DNA of 64,000 nt from Fallopia convolvulus (taxonomy: Eukaryota; Streptophyta; Magnoliopsida; Caryophyllales; Polygonaceae). The number at the start of each line of letters is the position of its first letter. The first letter of the stretch is position 1. The notes beneath the pieces were generated by a model. The model had not been told where the DNA came from. It did not search any database and worked only from the letters and a program-made list of their open reading frames with translations. Where the stretch lies: contig OZ024733.1 of assembly GCA_964016875.1 (NCBI GenBank), positions 24,843,324-24,907,323 of the forward strand, given 5' to 3'. This document shows, piece by piece, positions 1 through 11,059 of the stretch. Made by a program: the position numbers and the translations under genes.

Positions 1-626
1 CAATCCTCCAAAACCCTACAAACAAGCACCTCTTCGGACACATAATCAAACAAGCCCAAAAAGCAAAGCCAAAAAGTCGGCCTAAGTCTCCGCGTGAAAT
101 TCCAAATTGCACGGGTTGCCTCCAAATTACGCGGCCGCGCAATGACATGCTAACCCGCGCTTTTAACCTCGGTTCAGCATTCAAGCGACACTTCAGAGGC
201 TGTTTTGACCCCCTTAGAGTTGGAATTTGGACTCGGAGTAAAAATATGAATTGTAGCTCTTCGAATTAGCTTTCCAGTGATACCAAATTCAGCTTCATCC
301 GGCCATTATAGCTCCCAAACCAAGCATCGCAAGATAGAGGTGTCAAAACAAGAACTCCAATGCATAGCCCGGGTTTGAGCATTTTTGTCCCTCAAGCTCT
401 TGGGCCTTAGCTCTTCTAATCTTCACTTGTATCACTCTAAGCTTCATATTGATCCTCCACAATCATCTAAGATCCATCCCTTCCATGCTTGTTTACCTAA
501 ACATCTGCAAAAACGAACAAAACAACCGCAAAACCCGAATTTCCTAGAAAACCTAAAAACTAAGCTAAAACCATGCAAAATAAACATAAATATGCATCCT
601 AAACACTACCTAAATGAAAGCTATCA
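1..626 (-). repeat. Partial LTR of a gypsy-like retrotransposon
   Basis: This stretch is a diverged copy of the sequence at about 58140-58578. The best match is around 210-300 against 58290-58380, with the shared core CTCGGAGTAAAAATATGAAT, and both copies then run into a TGATA-type LTR start on the minus strand (here at 626). The LTR is cut by the window start, so its length and second copy are unknown. A 92-codon open frame at 385-663 is on the opposite strand, shows no domain and is probably not a gene. The LTR assignment is inferred from the purine-rich box next to the related copy near 58578. Confidence 0.5.
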
Positions 627-1217
627 AATTCCTTCTTTACAAATTTTATGCATTTTTTGTTAAATGAACTGATTATTTAAAATTCATGAACCTTCATGTT
701 GAACACGATAAACCTTAATATTGAACAATATGAACCGCGTAATTAATACTTGTAAAACAGATTTCAAAGTCTAAAATGTTTTACCCATCTCAATAAAATA
801 CACAATTTAAATTAACATGCAAGATTATGACATTTATATCCTCAAAAGATCAACATCGAGCAAAAACCATTTGATATTCATGCTATTTGTCAGTCAGTCA
901 GTCAATGAGATGAAATAATGAAATAATGAAATGCTAGCACATGTAATGTCATTGAAAAAATGTTTAATCCATTGAGAAAAACGAGCCTATATATGTATTC
1001 AACAAAATGCACCATATGCAATAAGCAATCAAAGATCAATCTCTTACATTGTTTTCTTAAAATGGACCTTTTCCATTGCGTAGCACCTGTAGTGATTTCC
1101 ACTGCTTCCAGATAACTATTGTAATAACAATGTAATTTAAAATCATAGTTAGTATTCAATCAACCTACAAGTATAAATTGAAATAACAAGTACAATTAAA
1201 AACACATGAACCAAACT

Positions 1218-1421
1218 TTAATGTGCTATGAACCAAAAGAACAAATGTCTTGAACCAAAATTACAACTAGTATGACTTATAAGACATGAATTGTAAGATG
1301 AACTATTATGAAACAAAGATTAATGTACTATGAACCAAAAGAACAAATGTCATGAACCTAAATTACAACTAGTATGAATTAAAAGACATGAACTATAAGA
1401 TGAACTATTATGAACTCATGC
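1218..1421. repeat. Two-unit 102-bp tandem duplication
   Basis: The segment from 1218 is repeated almost exactly from 1320, a period of 102 bp, with a few substitutions. It lies in a non-coding AT-rich stretch (627-1602) that is rich in TGAACC-like words. I see no gene in that stretch. Confidence 0.8.
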
Positions 1422-1602
1422 TTAAAAATATGAAGCAAGAGAAGATTTATAATGAACCAAAATATATAAAGCGCTTATAGAATTAGCCTATGTCAGATTT
1501 CAACCCACATTCATGTGCACATCTACATTGCTCGACCATTTGAGCTAATAGGCTATCAAACACAAATACAAACTCAGATCTAACTCTTACCTCATTTAAT
1601 AT

Positions 1603-1751
1603 TAATAAGACTAAGAAGATTGATTTCGGCTGAATGAGTTGCCCTGATTTCATTAGAAACGAGTGTTTATATAATACAAGGGATAACTAACTAAGGCTAG
1701 AATCTACAGAAAAAGATATACAAAGATATTACAGAATATATTAATCCAATA
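1603..1751 (-). repeat. 3' LTR of the copia element
   Basis: This 149-bp repeat matches 5579-5723. In minus-strand orientation it follows the polypurine tract (complement of 1752-1763) and is bordered on the other side by the AATAT target duplicate. Confidence 0.92.
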
Positions 1752-1812
1752 CTCCCCCTCAAGTTGGAGCATGAAGATCCCGAATGCCCAACTTGCCCAA
1801 TAACGTTTGAAA

Positions 1813-3881
1813 CTATTGAGAACCAAGAGCTTTAGTGAAAATATCAGCTGGTTGCAAATGTGTGCGAATATGTCTCGTGCAAACAGAACCAGCTAGGAGG
1901 AGATCCCGAATAAAATGATAGTCAACCTCAATGTGTTTAGTCCGGTCATGAAAAACTGGATTAGCAGCAATGTGTAGAGCGGCCTGACTGTCACAAAATA
2001 ACCGCATAGGACCAGAATGACGAACCCCAAGAGACCGAAGTAAAGACTTCAGCCAAATCAGCTCACAACAGGCGGTTGCCATGGCCCTATATTCAGCTTC
2101 AGCAGAAGAACGAGAGACAGTTTTCTGCTTCTTAGTCTGCCACGAAATAGGTGAAGAACCAAGCTGAACAAAATACCCAGTAATGGATCGGCGAGTAAGC
2201 GGACACGCGGCATGGTCAGAATCACAGAATGTTGTAAGCTCCATATTACAATCACTAGGAAGGCAAACACCCTGACCAGGATGTCCCTTCAAATACCGAA
2301 GAACTCTGATGGCAGCGTCTCAATGATCAATATTAGGATCCTGCATGAACTGAGCCAGAGTATGAACAACATAACAGATCTCTGGACGAGTAATAGTCAA
2401 ATAAATCAGGCGACCAATCAAGCGCCAAAACCGATCAGGGGACTCAAATTTCGGCGCAGTGGAAAGAGCAAGTCGGTGGTTCTGTTCCATCGGAAAATCA
2501 CAAGGCTTGCTAGCCAACATACCAGCCTCACTCAATATATCCATGGTGTACTTCCGCTGGCATAAATATAGACCACCTTTAGAGCGAGCTATCTCAATGC
2601 CCAAAAAATATTTCAAAGATCCCAAGTCCTTCATGTGAAAGTAGGAACTCAGCTGACTCTTGAACTTAGCAATTGCAGCGGAATCATTACCAACAACAAT
2701 AAGGCCATAAACATAGACTAGAACATGAAGAACAATACGAGAGCGGTTATAAGAAAACAAAGAGTAATCAGCAAGGGACTGGACAAACCCAAAACCACGT
2801 AGAGTCGTGGCTAACTTAGCAAACCAATTCCTTGGAGCCTGCCGGAGACCATACAAGGACCTATTCAAATGACAGAACTGACCAACCAGATGTTGATCGA
2901 GAAAAACCAGGAGGAGGGCGCATATAAACTTCTTCGTGCAAGTCTCCATGTAAGAATGCATTGTGCACATCCATCTGATGTAACTCCCAATTCTTAGCAG
3001 CAGCAACTGCTAGAAAAGTACGAACTGAAACCATTTTCGCCACTGGGGAAAAAGTCTCCTTGTAATCAATGCCTTACTTCTGATTATTCCCAAGAACAAC
3101 CAAACGCGCCTTAAAGCGCTCAATAGAACCATCAGATTTCCGCTTGATTTTGTACACCCATTTATAACCAATCGGCTTTTCCCTGCCAGAAGAGAGGTCA
3201 TAGTCCAAGTACCATTACGCTCAAGAGCTTCGATTTCGGCCTCCATGGCCTTTCACCACCGAGGATCCCGAGCAGCAGCAGAGAAAGAATGTGGCTCTGT
3301 AATAGACTCAACAGAAGCAGCAAAAGCAGTGTGTCCAGCAGAAAACCGATCAAAAGAGACATAATTAGCTATGGGATAGGATGTCCCTGACGAGCCTAAC
3401 AGTTGAGGTGAAGAGGACCGTGATGTTTCTTGCAAATAAAGCCACGTAGCTTCACAGATGGGGTGTGATCACGGGTAGAACTACGGACAGGGGCTTGAGC
3501 AGTGACAAGAGAGGATTGAACGCCACCACTCCCATCTACTGCCTGCGATGGGGCATTTGAGGTGCTTGGTATTAAATTGGCTTGGACGGTGTCAAGGGAA
3601 GATTGAACCCCACTCCCCCTGATGTCCGTTTGCGTTGGTGAATCTATGGAGCTAGGTAATGGTTCTTGAATAGTGACAAGAGGAGATTGAACCCCACTCC
3701 CCTTGTCATCCATCTACGTTGGGGCTACAGGGTCTTGGGTAATATCATAAACAGAGGGGTGAACATTAATAGTAGAAGAATGGTCAACAATAGGCATGGA
3801 ATTAGCAGACTGATATGGAAATTTAGTCTCATAAAAAATGACATCACGGGAAATGAACCGTTCTTTAGTGTCTAGGTCAAG
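1813..3881 (-). pseudogene. Copia polyprotein, 3' part: reverse transcriptase and RNase H
   Basis: The sequence continues from the integrase C-terminus (ISRDVIF motif near 3840) through a hydrophilic linker into RT. RT pieces at 3246-2320 include [24 protein letters not shown] and a degenerate active site reading YVYGL where YVDD is expected. RNase H at 2292-1813 includes SSAEAEYRAM, DSQAALHIAANP and HIEVDYHFIRD, ending in the usual DIFTKAL tail. At least three frame changes break it. The lost RT aspartates mean it cannot be functional. Confidence 0.88.
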
Positions 3882-3887
3882 AACTTT

Positions 3888-5483
3888 TCAACCTTTTTGT
3901 CCATTCAGATAGCCAAGAAAAACACATTTTCTAGCTCCAGGAGCAAATTTGTTTGTTGATTTTGGAATGATAGACACATAACAAAGACAACCAAAGCTAC
4001 GAAGGTGATCATAACTAGGTGGTCGACCATAAAGCAATTCAAAAGGCGTCCGGTTTTGTAAAATTGGAGTGGGCGTTCTGTTTATTAAATAGCAAGCAGT
4101 GAGGACACAGTCTCCCCAAAAATGTAGAGACAAATTAGCATGAAATCGCAAAGCATGGACAACATTTAAAATATGACAGTGTTTTCGTTCGGCCCTGCCG
4201 TTTTGTTGAGGAGTTCCAACACATGAAGTTTCAAACAAAATACCATTTTCATCAAAGAAGGATCGCAAGCTTGTAAATTCAGTCCCATTATCACTTCGAA
4301 GACATTTAACATTTTTATCAAATTGTCGGCTTGTCATGGCACAAAATTTTGGAATCAAAGAAGCAACCTCGGTTTTATGTTTCATAAGGAAAGCCCAAAC
4401 ACAACGAGAAAAATCATCAGCAATAGTAAGAAAATAATGAGCTCCTTGAGCAGACGGGGTCCGATAAGGACCCCACACATCACAGTGAATCAAATGAAAC
4501 ATATCAGAAGCATGTGTTTGACTAATCGGAAACGAAGGACGAGATTGTTTAGCCCTATGACAACTATCACACGGTTCCAAAGGTTCAGTTATTTTAATAT
4601 TAGGCAATAACTTAAGAACAGAGAGTGAGGGATGACCAATTCGGGAATGCCACAAGGCGGGTGAAGCAACATCCATCCGTGAAACATGAGCCTTCTGCGC
4701 AGCCGCACGAAACCAATAGACACCATTCCTCTCCTCACCCGCTCCAATCAAACTCATCGAAGTACGATCCTGTAGAATACATAGCTTATCAGTCAAACGA
4801 GCAATACAATTCTGATCTTTAAGCAACTGAGTAAGCGATATCAAGTTGCAAGTCAAATGTGGAACAACAAGAACATTATGTAACATAAATTGATCTGACA
4901 ATTTTAAAATTCCAGCCTTGTGCGCTGTTGTAGACGCCCCATTTGGAAGAACAATAGTGGAAGCCTCGACGGTGTACAAATCAGTCAATAAGGAGTCGTC
5001 TCCCGTCATGTGAAACGAGGCTTCGATATCTAATATCCAGTTAGAACGAGACATACCAGACGAGTTGTTGACGTTGGACTGGAACATGGTAAGAAGTTGC
5101 TGAAATTGAGCATGAGAGAGCCCAGTTGCTGAGCGATCCTCGGCCGAGATCTGTTCAATCTGTATTCCCGAATTAGTTTTTATCGCTGCATTGGCGACCC
5201 CGCGCCTGCGGCTGTGACCCGCGCCCGCAGCTCCGGTACCCACACACGCGGTTGTGCGACCTGCGCCCGCGACTGTGCGACCCGCACCCGCGGCTCCAAT
5301 ACCCGCACCCGCGGTTGTGCGTTCTCGTTGCAGCACGAGTTGTTGCTCGCGTCGGTTCGTGCCCCACCACTCGGGGTAACCGACGAGTTTGTAGAACGTC
5401 TTCAAATCGTGCTCATCCTTGTCACAATGAGTACACCAAGGTCTATTTCCTCGGCGCGAATCAGACATGATGATCGGCGGCAA
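3888..5483 (-). pseudogene. Copia polyprotein, 5' part: zinc knuckle, protease, integrase
   Basis: The open frame is 531 codons. Near its start is a CCHC-like zinc knuckle (CTHC, then H) in which the last cysteine is replaced by Phe. An Ala/Gly/Thr-rich low-complexity stretch follows, coded by a GC-rich minisatellite at about 5195-5330. The protease motif usually reading DTGA is DIEA here, so it is probably dead. The pre-integrase zinc motif (HSRIGH, then CDSCHRAK) and an integrase core follow, with DVWGP, SDNGTEF and NGRAERKH supplying the D,D,E residues. The capsid part of gag is absent: only about 80 bp separate the primer site from the frame. A frameshift near 3888 separates this part from the downstream pol sequence. 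Confidence 0.88.
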
Positions 5484-5565
5484 CCAGTACTTGGCGGAGG
5501 CGCTAGTTGCTGGTGGTGATGCGGCCGGCGGCTGTGTTTAGGGTTTAGGATCGATATTGGCCCGC

Positions 5566-5578
5566 TGCTCTGATACCA
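5566..5578 (-). other. Primer binding site for initiator tRNA-Met
   Basis: On the minus strand this reads TGGTATCAGAGCA, the standard plant copia primer site complementary to the 3' end of initiator tRNA-Met. It directly abuts the 5' LTR and so fixes the LTR edge at 5579. Confidence 0.93.
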
Positions 5579-5723
5579 TAATAAGACTAAGAAGATTGAT
5601 TTCGGCAGAATGAGTTGCCCTGATTTCATTACAAACGAGTGTTTATATAATACAAGGGATAACTAAGGTTAGAATCTACCGAAAAAGATATACAAAGATA
5701 TTACAGAATATATTTATCCAATA
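5579..5723 (-). repeat. 5' LTR of the copia element
   Basis: This 145-bp LTR directly precedes the tRNA-Met primer site. It is about 96% identical to the copy at 1603-1751 apart from a 4-bp indel. It starts TATTGG and ends CTTATTA on the minus strand. Confidence 0.93.
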
Positions 5724-5728
5724 AATAT

Positions 5729-6371
5729 AACATAATAAATTAAATTGGAAATTCAAACCAGGGATTAATAAACATTCCATCAAATTCTATATATAGGGTA
5801 TGTTTTGAACGGTTCGAAACCTTCATGAACAAACAAAAAACAGCCAATTGCTCGGGAAAAAAAATAAAAAAATAATTGCTTTGCGGGGAAGGGCTGAACA
5901 TATTGGGTCGGGGGGCCATGAATTGGTCGGTCAGATAAGGGTGGGCGGCCGTGGTGGCTAATTAATTTGTGTATGTGCTCATGCCTTATTTATGGCGTTT
6001 GGCCATTCAATGCTCTCAAAATGTTCTCAAATCTATAATTTACCTTCTACAATTTTTCAAAAGATTTTTCTAACATTAAGAACCTAATTTTAAAATAAAT
6101 TATAATTTTATATTTAGATTTTTTAAATAATTTTTATAGTTTTAGTTTCTAAATATGCATTTTTAATGCAAAGATAGGATAAAAAAAACTGTTTTAAAAA
6201 TAAACGTTTGGCAAATAATTAAACTGTTACACATGGTCCTAAATTGGAAAACATGTTTAGTATATAATAACCAAAACTACATAAACGATAAATCAATTAT
6301 TAAGTTATAATGATGACAACTTTTGTGATCAAACAGAAAAAACATTGATTAAAAAAAAAGATCGTTTATGG
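5729..6371. other. Non-coding spacer
   Basis: AT-rich sequence between the copia element and the first hAT-type element. I see no gene, RNA or clear repeat in it. Confidence 0.6.
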
Positions 6372-6582
6372 GTCAATAGTAGACCTGTATAAGTCCGGGC
6401 CAGCCCGTCCGGCCCGCTTAAAACACGGGCTTGGGCATTGAAATTAGCCCGAAAGGTCCGGCCCGGCTCGTTAAATATGGGACCGGGCTTGGACAACGAA
6501 AAAAGCCCGTCGGCCCGGCCCGGCCCGTTTATATTATATATATCATTTATATAATTTATTAATATATTATATCATTAATTTA

Positions 6583-8048
6583 GAGTCCGGTTCAGGTGCG
6601 AATGGGCGCCCAGGTGCGAAATAAGAAAGAACAAGAGTCGTTGGATCAAGAAAAATCAAAGGCGCTGATCATTTCACTTAAAATGGGGAAAAAAACGGCA
6701 CGGGCGAATTATTGGCGAATTATTCGCGTATTTTTGAAAAAACAGAAATAGGACACACGCTCAGATTGTTCATCAGTATTGTGGATTTGTTCATCAATAA
6801 TGTGGATTTGTTCATCAAAACTGTGATTTTGTTCATCAAAATTGTGCTTTTGTGCATAAATAAAATATTGCTTGTGCATCAAAAATCTATTGTTTGTACA
6901 TAAAAAATGAACAAATGTGTATCAAAATTACATGCAATATGTTCATTAACATTGTGATTTTGTTCATAAAAAACGAAAAAAATTTATTAATTGTTTTTGG
7001 CATATTTGTTCATCGGTTTGTGCATATTTGTTCATTAGTAACATTAATTTGTTCAGTGGTTTATGCATATTTGTTCATTGCCTTTTTCATATAATTGTTC
7101 ATTACTTGATGCATATTTGTTCACTGGTAACCTCAATTTGTTCATTGCTATATGCATATTTGTTCATTAGTAACATCAATTTGTTCAGTGGTTTATGCAT
7201 ATTTGTTCATTGCCTTTTTCATATATTTGTTCACTGGTAACCTCAATTTGTTCATTGCTATATGCATATTTGTTCATTAGTAACATCAATTTGTTCAGTG
7301 GTTTATGCATATTTGTTCATTGCCTTTTTCATATAATTGTTCATTACTAGATGCATATTTGTCACTGGTAACCTCAATTTGTTCATTGCTATATGCATAT
7401 TTGTTCATTGCTATATGCATATTTGGTCATATCAATGAACAAATAAGGGTATATCCATGAACAAATAGGGTATATCAATGAACAAATAGGGTATACCAAT
7501 GAACAAAAAAGAAGTATACTAATGAACAAATAATGGTTTACCATGGGTATATCAATGAACAAATAGGGGTATATCAATGAACAAATATGAATATATCAAT
7601 GAACAAATATGGGTATATCAAAACTAATTATATGTGCATAAAAAACTACATAAATATTATATTCCTACACATAAATAAGGTTAAAAAATAAAATTAAAAA
7701 TTAAAAAAGTTCGAAATCGATGAACAATGTTATCAAAAACTCAATGCACAATTAGTTAGTATTGATGAACAATTGGTGAATATTGATGAACAAATCGCTA
7801 TTTCTGATGAACAAATTGGGCGCGTCTCATAAAAACGTATTTTTCGAAAAATTCGTGAATAATTCGGGAAAAATTCGTCCGTGTCGTATTTTATTGAAAA
7901 ATACCCGAATAATACGGGAAAAATTCGCCCGTGCCGTTTTTTTATTTTTTTAAATGAATGTTTAATCAGGGACGTTGATTTTTTGGACTGAACGATCGAG
8001 ATTTATTCTTATTTCGCACACAGGCGACCATTCGCACGTGACTCTTCT
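6583..8048. mobile_element. Long-TIR (Mutator-like) element nested in hAT A
   Basis: The left end (GTGCGAATGGGCG, then GTGCGAAATAAGAA) recurs inverted at the right end, and similarity continues inward for roughly 200 bp, including CGGCACGGGCGAAT in both arms. The flanks share TCATTAATTTA (6572-6582 and 8049-8059). That region is AT-repetitive, so the target duplication is only moderate evidence. A related copy lies at about 12613-14560. The interior is minisatellite and has no coding capacity. Long TIRs and a 9-11 bp duplication suggest a MULE, but no transposase is present to prove it. Confidence 0.7.
7025..7620. repeat. TTGTTCAT minisatellite that flips strand in the middle
   Basis: From about 7025 to 7425 the sequence is built of TTTGTTCATT-type words organised in higher-order units of roughly 110-140 bp. 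From about 7430 to 7620 the same word appears as its complement (ATGAACAAAT) in units of about 25-30 bp. The array is therefore an inverted pair of minisatellites. Open frames here are repeat artefacts. Confidence 0.8.
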
Positions 8049-8386
8049 TCATTAATTTATATAATTTATTAATATATTATATCATTAATTTATATAATTT
8101 ATTAATATATTATATCATTAATTTATATATAATTTGTATTTTATAATAAAATTAATATCATTTATAATTTATAATAATATTAATATATTATATATACAAT
8201 TTATTATGCGGACCGGGCTAGCCCGTGGACGGCCCGGCCCGTGTGTGTGGGCGGGCTTGGACAAAAAAAAAGGCCCGAATTACCGGGCCGGGCTTGGCCC
8301 GACCCGTTGATGTGGACAAATTTTTTTTTTGGGCCCGGCCCGAACCCGCCCATGTACAGGTCTAGTCAATAGGTGAGGGAGGTGTT

Positions 8387-8571
8387 TTTTTTCCCACTTG
8401 TTCACCAGAGCTTCATTTTGGCTAGCTACGTCCAGTTCGACCCGAGTCGCGTACATACCTTTGGCGGGTGAGTCTCTAAAAGGAATTTTTGTACATGCAT
8501 CCACTGAAGTTGAGCCCCAGACCTCGTGGATGTAGAGCAGACCACTTACCACTTGAGTCAACTCCCTTTGG
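8387..8571 (-). mobile_element. SINE
   Basis: This 185-bp element is flanked by a 17-bp direct repeat (8370-8386 and 8572-8588, TAGGTGAGGGAGGTGTT). On the minus strand it starts with a tRNA-like segment holding an A-box-like GACTCAAGTGG, followed by a weak B-box. It ends in an A-run (T-run on the + strand at about 8385-8392). The long target duplication, poly-A tail and small size are those of a SINE. Its left target copy overlaps the GTCAATAG duplicate of hAT element A. Confidence 0.82.
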
Positions 8572-8588
8572 TAGGTGAGGGAGGTGTT

Positions 8589-11051
8589 AATGATCGATGT
8601 CGTCGTTACATAATACTGGATCATCATCATAAATCATAGGCCTAATAAAAAAAAGATTTTCTAACCTATGCCCTTAGAGCATAGATTAAACATACTATAT
8701 ATATATAAGAGAACTAAAAGTCTATTAGAAAACTAATGAACTCTTTTAAAAAACTAATTAATCTTAAATAAATTAAAACTTACAAAATATTACCATTTTA
8801 AGGAGCAAAAATCGTAAAACAAATTAGGCTAAGCATAGACCTAAAGAGTGTCATTTAAGTTATTAAGCAGATTGACCCATTTTTTTAGTTTGTGCCTACT
8901 ACAATTTTAACAATGAACATTTGGAAAATAACTAATAAATAACCAGCTTAGAACTGGTCCAGCTCAGTAGACATTTTAGGGGAGGATCTTTTGGTCAAAG
9001 TTATAACATAACAAGTTTTTTTTTTTGGTTTTTTCAAAGGCATTATCTATAAGAATTGAAACAGAAATCTTATGATATTATTCTCACTTGACTATATGTC
9101 CAAAGCCAGTTAAACATATCAAGTTGTTCTTCCATTACTTGGCTGGCTAATAGAGCTCCTACAGCTAAGTGTGATGATATTAATATTATAATATATGTTT
9201 GTCATCTTAATAGTGAAGCTTCTTCCCACATCTGTTTTCGTTGTGGCTTTTCTAGTACAATATATATATTAATATATATATATATATATAATTATCCAGC
9301 TCTTCATGGCTTAGACAGGTACGTCCCAGTGTCCCACCCACCTACTGATCTTTCGTCATGATATGGCCGATCAGTTTGTTTGTTTCATCAGCTCACACAA
9401 GAAATATATGTATCACTATTTACATTTTACAGGTCCAGAGCATTGCTTTTACTTGCTCGGTTTTTGAAATATGGCGTGCCCCCGCAACGTGTTAAATGCT
9501 TTTATTATAAGCAATTAAGTATGCTTGCGCCATTTGATTGAATTAATATGTTACTTGATAAGCTATGAAATATATATGCACTACATACGATATATAGTTA
9601 GTTACTAAATTCATCATAATATATATATATAATGAATATAGTGGATCGATCTCTTGTAAATATCAAACACCCTTCCGAGTGCATGACCCTAGCTAGTAGC
9701 TACCATTGGCAAACGTACGTTATTTATGGGGCATGTACTATTTGCATTGCAGCGGGTAAAAAAAAAGATTGGCCCCTTTAAGTTTTTAAGCAGTTGGGGG
9801 ACCAGCTAGCTCCTGCACTTGAAATTGAATGGTACGAAGTTTTTATTTGCAAAAGAGAAGCAAGCACTTGGTAATGTAACAATCCCTTGCTAGATTAGAC
9901 AGAAACAACCCCACAGGCACAAGAGCCAGCAGGAAGCTAAGCTTAAGGGCCATTTCCAGCCCTAGCAAACATAATACACTGTGGAGTCCATGACTAATTC
10001 TGCACTCACCAACAGACAACTCCTCAGACGTCTTGGGACAGAGTTAGGGGTGGGCTACCGTTTGCTCTAATTAACCCAACCCTAAAAAAATAGTGGAATT
10101 AATTTGTACAAAAATACTTTGTTTATTGTATAAGATATATAAACTCAGCCTACCAAGGTTTCAATTCTTGATTCACGTAGTCTACAAGAGGCACTGTTGT
10201 AAAAATCCCTTCTAGGCTCCGCCTAAGCAACCGTTCAGGCCGTCTAGGCGTTAGGCGGCCCCTCTCTGCCCAGAGTCCGCCTCTATATCCTTTAATTTTC
10301 ATCGTCTAATTAACTAGCTTAACAAACTCACTAGCTATTTTTAAAACCTAAACTAATTAATTGATGCATATGGAGCTTATTGTGTAATTGCATTGTTACA
10401 ACTTACAAGGTACGGATGAGTGAATATATAAGAATTAATTAAAAAAAAAAAAAAAAGGTGGGCCGGGCTTTCTGCAGGTGCATCGTAATTTCTGGTGTCC
10501 ATCCATGTGGTGAAGCAATGCAACGAGGCTTTTACGCTGCCTAGCTAGTCTCTAGCTTTTCAGTTTCAATCAAAAAGCCATTAGCCATTAGCCATGGCCG
10601 ACCACTCTTTTACTATTTATGTTTGTTCAGACCACCTCGATCAGACGTATACAATTCTGATCGAGTCCTCGACTTTTACACCACACCACGTACTGCTTTG
10701 TATGTGTAAAAGTCGACGGCCCCAATACACCATTTCCTTTTCGTTATATAATGTCACGGCTTCCTATCATACATGTTCTCGATCGTCTGTCACGTACATG
10801 GCCAAAACATAAGTCTAAGCTTATGGATTTGTATTATATATATTATATAACCCTTATAGCTAGCAAAACCACTAAACCAGTACGCTTAGCCGGCCTATAA
10901 GGAATCCAATTTGTGTCTCTTCATTATCATGATCAACGACTAGGAGCCAACCCCGATCGATAGTGGAATAGTAAATAGAATGAGGAAATGGACTAAGCTA
11001 TGAACCCAAACACCCTTTAGTTACTAGTTTTGCAATCCGACCAAACAGAGC
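8589..11051. other. Non-coding spacer of about 2.5 kb
   Basis: It holds a TA microsatellite at about 9262-9290, AT-rich DNA, and a GC-richer patch with GGCGTTAGGCGG-like words at about 10200-10290 that may be a repeat fragment. A 72-codon frame at 10594-10812 starts in a good ATG context but encodes no recognisable domain. I see no convincing gene. Confidence 0.55.
10636..10715. repeat. Two adjacent perfect hairpins
   Basis: CTCGATCAGA (10636-10645) pairs with TCTGATCGAG (10656-10665) over a 10-base loop. Immediately after, CGACTTTTACAC (10670-10681) pairs with GTGTAAAAGTCG (10704-10715) over a 22-base loop. Both stems are perfect. No function is known. Confidence 0.75.
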
Positions 11052-11059
11052 TCTAAGAT

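Larger units (their letters stand above)
1603..5723 (-). mobile_element. Ty1/copia LTR retrotransposon, decayed
   Basis: The element is bounded by two LTRs of 149 and 145 bp (1603-1751 and 5579-5723) and a matching 5-bp target duplication AATAT (1598-1602 and 5724-5728). Reading the minus strand, the order is LTR, tRNA-Met primer site, zinc knuckle, protease, integrase, reverse transcriptase, RNase H, a polypurine run (complement of 1752-1763) and LTR. Integrase lies before RT, which defines copia. The LTRs begin TA and end TA on the minus strand instead of TG and CA. By my count they differ by about five substitutions and one 4-bp indel, so the insertion is fairly young. Most of gag is missing and the pol frame is broken several times, so the copy is not autonomous. 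Confidence 0.93.
6380..8364. mobile_element. Non-autonomous hAT-type transposon A (1985 bp)
   Basis: The terminal inverted repeats are TAGACCTGTA at 6380 and its complement TACAGGTCTA ending at 8364. They are flanked by an exact 8-bp target duplication GTCAATAG (6372-6379 and 8365-8372), the hAT signature. About 150 bp inside each end is packed with GGCCCGG/CCGGGC-type subterminal motifs, the usual place for hAT transposase binding. There is no transposase. Most of the interior is another element (6583-8048). Confidence 0.92.

Noticed and set aside
6712..7577. Several open frames with FVHCLF/CSL-like repeats
   Set aside because: They are read through the TTGTTCAT minisatellite in both directions and have no protein-like composition.
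7025..7620. Possible CRISPR-like array
   Set aside because: The units are degenerate and contiguous without unique spacers, and this is a plant nuclear sequence; it is a minisatellite.
9840..9875. AGAGAAGCAAGCACTTGG resembles the plant miR164 word
   Set aside because: It needs gaps and mismatches and I found no matching foldback arm nearby.
10200..10290. Possible small repeat with TCTAGGCGTTAGGCGG words
   Set aside because: It looks like a known kind of dispersed repeat fragment, but no ends or duplication could be seen.
10594..10812. 72-codon frame with a good ATG context
   Set aside because: It has no domain and no visible splice or promoter context, and it overlaps the two hairpins, which bias the sequence.
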